From NCBI GenBank assembly GCA_028023455.1, contig JAQFVV010006270.1, positions 4,804,834 to 4,868,833 of the forward strand: a stretch of 64,000 bases of DNA, read 5' to 3'. The stretch's first letter is position 1. Every line of letters starts with the position of its first letter. The notes beneath the pieces were generated by a model that made no database searches, was not told the DNA's origin, and was given only the letters and a program-made list of their open reading frames with translations. Origin of the DNA: Epiperipatus broadwayi. Taxonomy: Eukaryota; Onychophora; Udeonychophora; Euonychophora; Peripatidae. Positions 54,749 through 63,264 of the stretch are shown one piece after another. The translations under genes were made by a program, and so were the position numbers.

Positions 54749-54859
54749 TGAATAGACATTAGATGAGTATTTTATGCACAAGCCTTCTGGCATCTATTGA
54801 TTGTTCTGGCTTGCATTGAGTGGCAATACATGTAGAGAGTTTTGCTTTTTTTAATATCT

Positions 54860-55660
54860 GTGTACATAAATTCTTTTTAAAATTTAAAAAAAAACCCCAT
54901 AATTTATATATAATAATGCAAAAAATATAAACAAGAGAACAGTTTATTGTTTAGAAGCTTTTAAAAAGTTTGAATAGTGAAAGTGGCATGTCTAAATCAT
55001 GATCTATGGATTTTGTGCTCCAGAAAGCCACTATACTCCTGTGCCAAACCACACCAGGCAAAATAATTGAATGGTTTATTATCTGGAAGTTCACAAAAAA
55101 TTAGAGCACTAGAATTGATGGAAGCACATGGATATCCAGAATGCATGACTCTATCATTAGATTTAATTCACACAGGATATTTTCTATAATTGAAAAAAAC
55201 TAAAAAAAAAAGGCTCAATCAAATAAAATGAATAATTGTAAGCACTTATTAATTTATAATGTTTTATTATTATTAAAATGCAAATATTTATAATCTAATA
55301 TATATATATTTATTTATTTGATCAATAGCCAGTTAGCACCATCTTGGAAATGGCTCGTAAATCTTAGCAACAAATTTTTTCCCACTTTCTCGCCAAATTT
55401 TAAACCAAACTTTTTACTTCTGTGATTCTAAGTTCAAATATATTTGAAGCTATATATATAATTAATAGAATTCTTCAAAAGTTTCTTTTGATTTCAAAAA
55501 TAGAAATTATGTTGTTAAGCCTTTTTTGGACTTTAAATTATTTTAAGAATAACCCATTGATTTTTTTTCTTTCTCTAGTCTTCAAAGATATTTTTCTTTT
55601 TGTTTATTAAGAAATAAATTTATTTTGAAAACTACATGAATTATGGTATATAAATTGCTT
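54860..55660. other. AT-rich DNA, no gene recognised
   Basis: Nothing supportable. Confidence 0.5.
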
Positions 55661-55664
55661 GAAA

Positions 55665-56820
55665 TTAAGGATTCGTAGGTGCCCCACTGCATGTTTTGCC
55701 CACACAAGGGACCTGATTTTATTCAGTCCTGTGATTTTGTCTGCACCAGTCCATCCCTGTGTAGCTAACTAGATTCCATGGGATCCCCATTTATTTATGG
55801 CACCCTGGCTATTAGATTATTAAAACCAAGGTTTGTCAGATGCATCATGTCACTCTTTGCATTGCAGGGGTGTTTTCATTCCTTGCAGACATGAGTCGGC
55901 AAATTTGGGGACCCACTAATCCCTGCAACTTTGTCAACCTCAATGGTGCATTTAGGCCACCATTTGCAGTTGTCCCACTTACTGCAGCATGATATAGGTT
56001 TACCATCTATTTCTATAGTTTAAACAGAATTTAGTAGTAATGCTTGGTATCTGGTCTAGGGCCATCCACTCCCAGATATCAGAGAACAGTTTAGCCAGGA
56101 CCATTAGGTGATCTCTAGTTTTTAACTTAGAAATGAGTTCCTTAAAAACCTCTCAAGGACTTTTTATGTTGGACTGGAATATGAAGTGACACCTGGTGAG
56201 CCATTTTGTGACTAGTAATTATGATGGCCATCCGATCATGGCAAAAGTGCTACTCCTCATTGCTTTACATATATTCAGAATAGAGGCACATCCTGGCCGA
56301 ACACGAGAATGCAGTCTTAATTCAAGTTCTATAAATTTTTTGCAGTGAGAGAAGGTGTGATCCATGGCCCAAGATATAGCTTTCTTAAGCAGTGACCTTA
56401 TGGATATAACTAGTTTTCCTGGGGTTTATTTCTGGCCAAGATCCATGTATTTAAATGTGTCCCAATAGGTTTTTTTGTTACTAAATAGCTGACCTGTGTC
56501 GGGTATGAGCCCACCATGTAGACCTCCATTTGTGCTATCCATTTTCTTTTTATAGGCAGTGGGGTGTCAGTAGGTCCTACTGCACTGGCAATTTGAAGTT
56601 CCATGTCTGTCTCTTTTGATGCCTTCAATACTGCTATTACTCTTTGCATGTATAGTACCTAGATTGCGTGCAACCCAGGACCATTCAAATCCTTAGGTTT
56701 CTGCATTTTCCAAAGACTAATGCAGGCAATTTTGTTTAGTGTTTTTTTCCATAGTAGCTGTGTACATGCTGCATTAATGGTGTTCTGAAAGGCCCTGGTT
56801 GGTTTGATGATTGGAAAGTA
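55665..56820 (-). pseudogene. LINE B fragment, C-terminal region
   Basis: Minus translation with frame changes: PTRAFQNTINAACTQLLWKK, NKIACISLWKMQKPKDLNGP, GLH (56660-56815), the F-x-W...PK...GLGL-type block found after the reverse transcriptase core of LINEs. Then MQRVIAVLKASKETDMELQI, NTWILARNKPQ and SYIHKVTA follow. Further on, a cysteine-rich stretch (CSKWDNCKWWPKC, THVCKE; near 55900-56000) resembles a PHD-like or other zinc finger. NGPGLH links it to the fragment at 48250-48960. Stops and frameshifts throughout. Confidence 0.65.
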
Positions 56821-57020
56821 GTATGCAAAAAAAAAGTGTAATAATATTACATTTGATTATTAAATGGAATTACAGTTGACATTAAATGAATTATTTCTGT
56901 AATAATAATAAACAGTGCAAACTTTCCATACAGTAGTGCCCCTCAGTGCAAACCTTAGTAATCAAGGAATACAAGAAGGTTTTCATCTTGGGATCTTAGC
57001 GTTATAGTTAACTAACTAGG

Positions 57021-57502
57021 TGCTTTATATGTCTATATTTAGAACTCAAAGAAATAGGGTAATTAGAGATAAAATAAATGATAAACATTACCGGATTATA
57101 ATTAGTTATATTTAATAACATTCCACATTATGAAGAAGTATATAAAAACTCAAAGATAAGGGAAATCAAGGTCTTTTTACAGACACATCATGAGAGCTGC
57201 TCATGGTAGAGAAGATACAAAGTGATCGAGTGTAATGAGAACTATGAAGGGACCCAGTGAACTCCACCACTGAAGTACCAAAGTGTACCTAGGGACTATA
57301 CAGGCCACATTTGTAAGTAATATTATTGATATGTATAAATAGTAAGTATATTAAATGTGTTAGTAAAATATTATTATTAGTAACTTGTGCCAAATAAAGC
57401 CAGTATTTAGTTATAAAACCTTGTTTCTGAATTGCTTTTATTTCTTTTGGTTCTGACCATCTTTACCCCTGATTGTAGTATTCTTGGTGGCTGTACACAG
57501 CA
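57021..57502 (+). repeat. 5' LTR of the gypsy element
   Basis: 482 bp, TGCTTT...ACAGCA. It contains ATATAAAAACTC (TATA-like, near 57140) and AATAAAGCC (near 57404) as a polyadenylation-signal candidate. Aligns along its length with the 3' LTR. Confidence 0.9.
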
Positions 57503-57505
57503 GAA

Positions 57506-57526
57506 AACTGGTACAGTTGACAAGAT
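57506..57526 (+). promoter_or_regulatory. Candidate primer-binding site
   Basis: ACTGGTACAGTTGACAAG follows the 5' LTR after a few bases. TGG is expected opposite the CCA end of a tRNA primer. Which tRNA cannot be stated without a search. Confidence 0.45.
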
Positions 57527-57626
57527 AGAATTTAATTTGTAATTCTGCATTGTAATTAGAAAATGTGAAGAAAAGAAAAAAAAGTCATTTTTTTTTACTT
57601 ATTAATTACCCAGATTAAGAGGTTAA

Positions 57627-57946
57627 ATGGCAAGTGAGCCGCAAGTGATAAGAAGTGAGCTTAATGTTGATTGGCCAATTTATCTCAAAAGGATTGAGAA
57701 TGTTTTTTTATTAATGTGACTGTCAGTGACTCCATTAAAGTTACCACATTGTTATGTTATGCCAGGCAACAAGTGATAGAAATCACAAATAGGTTATGTG
57801 ATTATGAAGAAGAAGAGAAATTTCCGTATAAAGTAGTAGTTGGAAAACTAAATAACTATTTTAATCCAAATCCCCCAAAGCATATAGCATGGCTACATTT
57901 TAGAAATAGATGGCAAAATAAAAGGGAAAGCATGATCAATCATTGA
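57627..57946 (+). pseudogene. gag: gypsy gag N-terminal remnant
   Basis: An ATG at 57627 opens MASEPQVIRSELNVDWPIYL, which reads to a stop at about 57717. The next frame (57716-57946) continues with KVTTLLCYARQQVIEITNRL and KVVVGKLNNYFNP. The K-x-VV-x-KLxxYFNP pattern is typical of the gag of K02A2.6-like gypsy elements. The frameshift at about 57717 separates the two. The product would be the capsid-forming protein. Confidence 0.75.
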
Positions 57947-58457
57947 GAAAACTCGCTAAGAGCTGTAGTTATGGTGATGCATTAGAAGATGTTGAAACAA
58001 TTACTTTGGGATATGTGACAATAGGTTGAGACAGCAATTACTGTCCTCAAGAGACTTGTCATACAATAAAGCAATCAAAATGGGAATAGCCCATGAAATA
58101 GTGCTTGATCAATCAAGGGAAATTTCGAAATTTTACCAATAATAATGAATGTAAGGTGTTTAGATGAAAAACTGAAAATAAGTATCAGTCTGCTAACAGT
58201 TAGTCAAATGAAATTATTTGCTATTGTTGTGCAAAAAATATCACATGACATGTATGTATAGATTGAACAAAGCACATTATAGAGCCTGTGGCAAGGGTAG
58301 GTCATTTAGTGAAAGCAGGTAGGTTGAATGGGAAAAAATATCATAGGGTATCACCCATTTCTGCAAAGAGAAACAAGCAGAAATGTGTGATCTACAATAC
58401 CCAGGGTGCTCATTGCAACCTATTCATGTCAGTGAAATTATTAAATACAAATTTAAA

Positions 58458-58562
58458 TATGTGAATTAATACACTGTACAGATTTACACACACCTGCACA
58501 TATATAATGTAATATAAGGGATTCGAACTCAGACTTTCAGTGAAAGTCTAAGTTCAAATCCC
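58458..58562. mobile_element. 105 bp insertion with 17 bp TSD inside the gypsy element
   Basis: TTAAATACAAATTTAAA occurs perfectly at 58441-58457 and 58563-58579. The inserted sequence (TACACTGTACAGATTTACAC to GGATTCGAACTCAGACTTTC) matches part of the arms of the foldback at 39349-40191, followed by a short inverted piece TGAAAGTCTAAGTTCAAATC. A long TSD with an inverted end suggests RNA-templated insertion of a sequence that carries a box B-like GTTCGAATCCC. Confidence 0.75.
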
Positions 58563-58578
58563 TTAAATACAAATTTAA

Positions 58579-58700
58579 AAATGGAAATTGACAGTGGATC
58601 AGGCATAATGATGATGGCAGTCAAAGATGGAAATGGTAACAAAAAATTGTGTGAACCCCCTTACATTAATAAGAACTACTTTAAGAGTGAAAGATACTTG
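58579..58700 (+). pseudogene. gypsy protease remnant
   Basis: Plus translation gives MEIDSGSGIMMMAVKDGNG. DSGSG in this position corresponds to the aspartic-protease active-site triad region (D-S/T-G). It lies directly after the 105 bp insertion, which would have split gag from protease. Later frames are shifted. Confidence 0.65.
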
Positions 58701-58969
58701 TGGTAATATTATTAGGGAAAGTAGAAGTGTAGGAATTAAAAAAGAGCCTGTAGGTTACCATTGTATACAGCACAAGACATTATCAACTCTATCATAAGTA
58801 AAGAATGGTTTTATGTCCTGGGAATAGAAATATGTATGGTTAACAAGACCTCTATTGAGAAAGAAATAAAATAAAAAAATACACAAGTTTATTTAGTAAT
58901 ATGGAAAGCCAAATCATAACTAAGCCAGTCAATATAATCTTGCAAGATAGAGAAACTTCTGTGATTTAA

Positions 58970-59590
58970 AGATAGAAAAGTTTCTTTTGCATTACAAGCT
59001 AAAGTGGAACAAGAGTTAGATGATTTAGTTAGCGAGTGTTGATGCCAGTCGAGAAGGCCAATTGGGCCACTCTGATTGTAGTGATATCTAAATCAAACAG
59101 ACAAATCCGCATTTGTAAAGATTACCATACTACAGTAAATAAGAACCTTACCAAGAGTCAATATCCAGTACCTAACATTAGAGAAATATTAGCTAATATG
59201 GAAACATCAAGTTATCACATCAAGTTATTTCTCTAAAATTGATTTGAGATTTGCGTTCTATCAGATTCCAGTTTCTAAACACACCTCAGAATTGTTAACT
59301 ATCACTACCCACAAGAGATTGCTTAACTACAATAGGCTGCCTTTTGAAATTACCATCACACCACATATCTTCCAAGCCAAAATGGATATGTTATTCCAAC
59401 AAATGGAGAGTATGAAACCATATTTTGATGATATTTTAATAGTTGCTAATTCAGAAGAGAAATTATACAAAAAGTTTGTGATAAATTATCTAGTTTTGGA
59501 GCTAGAATAAACCCAGAAAAATGTATCTGGATGTCAACCAAAATAAAGTTCCTGGGGCATAGCATATCAAGAAAGGGAAAGAAGCCTGAC
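58970..59590 (+). pseudogene. pol: gypsy reverse transcriptase remnant
   Basis: Frames at 59036-59236 and 59244-59510 give MPVEKANWATLIVVISKSNR, RICKDYHTTVNKNLTKSQYP, VPNIREILANME, then FSKIDLRFAFYQIPV (via a frameshift near 59236), YNRLPFEI, IFQAKMDMLFQQM and YFDDILIV. The last is the catalytic x-x-DD box (59421-59444), here YFDD. Then KIKFLGHSISRKG-like sequence follows (near 59545). The block order is that of Ty3/gypsy reverse transcriptase. At least three frame breaks. Confidence 0.9.
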
Positions 59591-59799
59591 ACTCAACAGA
59601 TTTCAGCCATATAAGAAGCTCCAAGACCAGAAATGTATGAGAACTACAGGATTTTCTGGGCCTACTTAATTATTTTGAAACTTATAAGAGAAAAGTGCAT
59701 GTAGCATGACTTCTATATAATTTGTTAAAAAAAGGTCAAAAATGGTATTGGGACCAAACCCAAGAAAAAGCATTTAGTGATACAAAGGAATTGCTTACA

Positions 59800-60215
59800 T
59801 TGGATAGTTTATTAGTATCCTATGACAGCAGCAATGGATGCATCATATTTTGGAGTCAAAGTGATATTAAGTCATACAGTGGCTGAGGAGTGAGCAACCA
59901 ATAGTCTTTGCTTCAAGAACATTAACAAAAGCAGAGTAAAACTTCAGTCAGTTGAATAAAGAGGCATTGGCTATTATATTTGCAGTGAAAAAATTCCACC
60001 AATCCTTATATGGGTAGCAATTCAAGATCTTTACTGATCACAAGCCGCTATTAGGGATATTAGCTGAAAATAAAACCACACCAGATCACCTGAGACCTAG
60101 AATGTTACATTGGTAAAATTTATTAGCAGGTTATGATTTTGAGCTAATTTTTAAAAAGAGAAATATCATTGGGCTTGCAGATGTACTGTCAAGGGTCGCA
60201 ATTAAATCAGCTCAC
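59800..60215 (+). pseudogene. pol: gypsy RNase H remnant
   Basis: Translation gives PIVFASRTLTKAE, NFSQLNKEALAIIFAVKKFH (catalytic-glutamate block), FKIFTDHKPLLGIL (the TDHKPL motif, near 60030) and LADVLSRV (near 60175), all landmarks of gypsy RNase H and tether. Interrupted by stops. Confidence 0.88.
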
Positions 60216-60439
60216 AAGAAATGGATCCAACCATTAACTAAATAGAGAACTGGAATAAAGTAGTAATAGACAGCAAAAAGATAGTGAGTGGATAAATGCT
60301 GAGCATGGTTATAACTTGTTAATAGAATGTATAAGCAAATGCTGGTCTAGAATTCAGTCTGAGATACTTTATAAAGCTATATGGGATGTAAGACAAAAAT
60401 TTGTCTATAAATAAAGGATGGTGTTAATGGAAAATAGAG

Positions 60440-61250
60440 TATTAATACCTAGTAGGGGTCATCTCTAAGATCTGCAGCTTATTCATCAATGCCATCCCAC
60501 ATTGTATTGGATAAAGCACTTTCATGAAGTTATGTTTGGTAGCTCAGAATTAATTCTGAGATACAATAATTTATGAAAACCAGTGCGAATTGCCAAGTGA
60601 ACACAAACGTTCTGAGAAATTATATAGCCTGGCCTGTAGTTTAAAAAGCTTGGAGTTGTATTCACATTGACCATGCCCAGACCATTCTACAGCTGCATTT
60701 TTTAATAGTGATTGGCTCGTATTCAAAGTAGACTGAATATAGAACTGTAAGAAATACAAGCACCAAAGAAACAATCGGAAAACTTACAAAAATTTTTGTT
60801 TTTCATGGTCTCTTCAAAACTAAAATATCAGCCAAAAGTTTCACAAGCATTAAATTGGAGAATTTCTGAAAGAAATAAAAAATTAGGCATACAGCCACAC
60901 ACCCACATCGACTCAAGTCCAATGGGTCTGCAGAAAAGGTAGTACAAATGGTAAAGAAAATGCTATGGAAGGAAGGTACTGCAAATAAATAAGAAATATT
61001 ATATTCTGCCTTATTGGACCAGCACAGTACACTGCTGAGTAGTACAGGAAAATATCCAGCTGAAATAATATTTAGATGGAAGATCTGCATAAAGTTATCA
61101 CTGACTCTCCCAGATCAAAATTTTTCGAGCGGATGGAAACAGCATAGAATGGCAGTATGCAGTGGGAAAAAAAATCTGGGTGAGAGATGTGCTTGCAAAA
61201 TACTAGGTAAAAAGTATAATTAAAGACCATCTATCAAAACAAATAGTAGT
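60440..61250 (+). pseudogene. pol: gypsy integrase remnant
   Basis: LIPSRGHL, LQLIHQCHP (HHCC-like region, degraded), SCIHIDHA with a candidate catalytic aspartate (near 60655), and THTPTSTQ with downstream SNGSAEKVVQMVKKML-like sequence around the catalytic-glutamate block (60895-60975), after frame changes. Then TLLSSTGKYPAEIIF. Order and motifs match retroviral-type integrase of gypsy elements. Non-functional. Confidence 0.75.
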
Positions 61251-61354
61251 AGTAATTGAGACAGAATCAGGGTAAAGCATGCAAAAACATGTAAATCATG
61301 TTAAATCATGTCAGATGTCAAAAAGAAGAAATTGAGTGAGCCAGAAGTAATTAA

Positions 61355-61564
61355 GTGCCGGACATTCCAAATTATATAGAAGAGGCAGACTCCCCAAAAG
61401 TAAATGAAGAGCACAAAACAGACAAGAACATTACTGTTGAAAAGAAAGCAACCCCTTGTAGGTTACAAAGACTCAAGAAGAAACCACGTTATCTGGAAGT
61501 CTACGAGACTTCAAAAATTTGTAATTTTCGAAGTGGAGGAGATGCTTTTTATGTAAATATTTAG
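61355..61564 (+). pseudogene. gypsy pol C-terminal tail
   Basis: A 69-codon frame with RLQRLKKKPRYLEVYE, the basic, RYLE-type tail seen at the C-terminus of many gypsy polyproteins. It runs through the polypurine tract and ends 22 bases inside the 3' LTR. No envelope gene is present between integrase and the 3' LTR. Confidence 0.55.
61532..61542 (+). promoter_or_regulatory. Polypurine tract
   Basis: AGTGGAGGAGA lies immediately before the TGCTTT start of the 3' LTR, the expected position for plus-strand priming. Confidence 0.8.
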
Positions 61565-62134
61565 AACTCAAAGAAATAAAGTAATTAGAGATAAAATAAA
61601 TGATAAGCATTACTGGATTGGAAAGTGATTAATTAAAAGATAAAAAAAATTTATAATTAATTATTTTCTAGAACATTTCATTAAAAGATAAAAAAAAATT
61701 TATAATTAATTATTTTCTAGAACATTTCACATTATGGGGAAATATATAAAAACTCAAAGATAAAGGTCTTTTTACATACACTCACATTGTGGGATCTGCT
61801 CGTGCTAGAGAAGATACAAAGTGACCAAGGGTAATGATGATTATGGAGGGATCCAGTGAACTCCACTACTGAAGGTACCAAAATGGACCTAGAGACTATA
61901 CAGGCCACATCAGCCTTACTATAATTTATGTATGCCTCAGCATTTCATAAGTAATATTATTGATATGTATAAATTATAAATATATTAAGTGTGTTAATAA
62001 AATCTTACTATTAGTAATTTGCAGCAAATAAAGTCAGTATTTAGTTATAAAACCTTGTTTCCAAATTGCTTTTATTTCTGTTGGTCTGACCACTTTTACC
62101 CCAATTGTAGTATTCATGGTGTCTGTACACAGCA
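61543..62134 (+). repeat. 3' LTR of the gypsy element, longer than the 5' LTR
   Basis: 592 bp. Extra length comes mainly from a tandem duplication of an AAAGATAAAAAAAATTTATA / TTTTCTAGAACATTTC block (about 61635-61730) and from CAGCCTTACTATAATTTATG (near 61912), both absent from the 5' LTR. Confidence 0.88.
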
Positions 62135-62198
62135 CTAGGTAAAAGGTGGCTGCTAGAAAGTTGCATTAGATCCTAAGATCTAGGTGCAGTGCTCTCAG

Positions 62199-62257
62199 AC
62201 CCAAGGCTCTTCACTGATGGAAGCCACAAGCTAGAAACCAGTCTGCAGATATTGAAT
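62199..62257 (+). ncRNA. Type I hammerhead motif, mutated core
   Basis: ACCCAA-GGC-TCTTCA, CTGATGG (last A changed), A-AGC-CACAA-GCT-A (perfect stem II), GAAAC-CA-GTC, TGCAGATATTGAAT. Loss of the invariant adenine predicts no cleavage. Confidence 0.65.
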
Positions 62258-62409
62258 GATTAGGCACTAAGTAGAGATTTTATTCACAAACCTTGCATCC
62301 ATTGATTACTAAGGCTTGCACTGAGTGGCACTACTGTATGGAGAGTTTGCTATAGTTTTAACAGCTTGTGTAAGCATAGGATGATTTAGAGGTTTAATAA
62401 TAATAACAA

Positions 62410-62645
62410 ATAGTTTTCTTGCTGGAGAATTCATAAGAATCTTGAGTGCCAGTGCTGGAATAGATCCAAGGACCTTACCCTCCAAAATCTGTCACCACTG
62501 CACTAACCCACACATGGTATTAAATTATCATTGATTGCATTGCTGGGAGTTTATGAAGTTTGATAGTGGCAGTATTAGAACTGGAATCAATTCAAGGACC
62601 TTAGATCAAGCCTTTACACACTACCAGTGTTCTAGATCCCACAGA
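62410..62645 (-). repeat. Possible SINE family B, two diverged copies
   Basis: On minus, 62410-62525 reads GTGTGGGTTAGTGCAGTGG, GGTCCTTGGATCTATTCC, CACTCAAGATTCTTATGAAT. The segment 62530-62645 has AGGTCCTTGAATTGATTCC and CAAACTTCATAAACTCCC. GTTAGTGCAGTGG resembles box A and GGATCTATTCC box B. Matches the order at 10770 and 30560. Confidence 0.45.
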
Positions 62646-63061
62646 ATGCTATTGCCTAATTTAAAAATTCTTTCTAGCATTTTCATTGCTTAATTAAAGT
62701 ACTAAAAAGAAATTTAATTAACATATTTAAGTAAAATAAAACAATTTTTAAATAATCCAATGTGGAGCAAAGACGTCTTCAGTAATTCCTTTTTAGGCTT
62801 TATTTTCTATTCTTATTTTAATTTCTAACTAAAAACAATTGGATAGTCATATTCTGACCAATGGTGCATGATTAAATGAGTTAGCTTAGGATTTGCTACT
62901 TTAAAAATAGCATTAAATCTGTTTAAAACTTTAGAAATTCCTCATTTTACTTTCTGGTTTCACAAACATGCAGACTGATGTGGTAACCACAGCATTATGA
63001 AGACCTTCTATAAGAATTACTGACATTTGTGCCAAACCAACTTAGAAAAATAAATAGTGAA

Positions 63062-63260
63062 TAAACATCACATGATCACCATTTCTTATGCTCATATCCA
63101 AAGCTCCTCACTGATGAAGGCCATAAGCCAGAAACTAGTCGGGGAATATTGAATGAGTAGGCACTAGATAGGGATTTTATGCACAAGCCTTCTGGCATCC
63201 ATTGATTACTCTGGCTTGCACTGAGTGGCAATATTGTACGGAGAGTTTTGCCTGTTTTAA
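63062..63260 (+). mobile_element. Hammerhead-ribozyme repeat, copy 12
   Basis: A short left arm, TAAACATCACATGATCACCA (minus orientation), then plus sequence with the ribozyme 63096-63154, ATCCATTGATTACTCTGGC and GGAGAGTTTTGCCTGTTTTA. No convincing target duplication. Confidence 0.82.
63096..63154 (+). ncRNA. Type I hammerhead motif, intact core
   Basis: ATCCAA-AGC-TCCTCA, CTGATGA, A-GGC-CATAA-GCC-A (perfect stem II), GAAAC-TA-GTC, GGGGAA, TATTGAAT. One T after GTC is missing relative to other copies, which shifts the inner stem I. The core is complete. Cleavage predicted after 63140. Confidence 0.68.
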
Positions 63261-63264
63261 TTAA

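Larger units (their letters stand above)
53292..54853. mobile_element. 1.56 kb inverted/tandem array of hammerhead repeats, copy 10
   Basis: Four units: minus (about 53292-53745), a foldback minus/plus unit (53746-54080), plus (54080-54480) and plus (54480-54853). The flanks ATATCTGTATACA (53279-53291) and ATATCTGTGTACA (54854-54866) differ by one base and are a probable target duplication of the whole array, which suggests insertion as one event. Ribozyme motifs lie at 53444-53502 (minus), 54261-54310 (plus) and 54691-54748 (plus). The two plus ribozymes are head-to-tail, with predicted cleavage after 54295 and 54735. Open frames here translate the repeat. Confidence 0.85.
57021..62134 (+). 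mobile_element. Ty3/gypsy LTR retrotransposon, complete structure, inactive coding
   Basis: LTRs at 57021-57502 and 61543-62134 both start TGCTTT and end ACAGCA. The 5 bp duplication CTAGG flanks the element (57016-57020 and 62135-62139). A primer-binding-site candidate and a polypurine tract AGTGGAGGAGA are in place. The interior carries gag, protease, reverse transcriptase, RNase H and integrase remnants in the gypsy order, all with stops or frameshifts. The LTRs have diverged by substitutions and indels, so insertion is not recent. Confidence 0.92.
56912..62394 (+). mobile_element. Hammerhead-ribozyme repeat, copy 11, split by a gypsy element
   Basis: The left part (56912-57020) holds the inverted start (CAAACTTTCCATACAGTAGT, minus orientation) and TTATAGTTAACTAACTAGG on plus. 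The right part resumes at CTAGGTAAAAGGTGGCTGCT (62135) and runs to 62394. The 12 bp direct repeat TAATAATAATAA flanks the whole at 56900-56911 and 62395-62406, although it is simple sequence. The gypsy insertion shows that this repeat was already in place first. The ribozyme lies at 62199-62257. Confidence 0.8.

Noticed and set aside
55665-56010. Endogenous viral nucleoprotein-like fragment
   Set aside because: Considered because the reading frame looked unlike LINE sequence, but the upstream PK...GLH block and the link to 48250-48960 make a LINE the simpler explanation. No viral motif was recognised.
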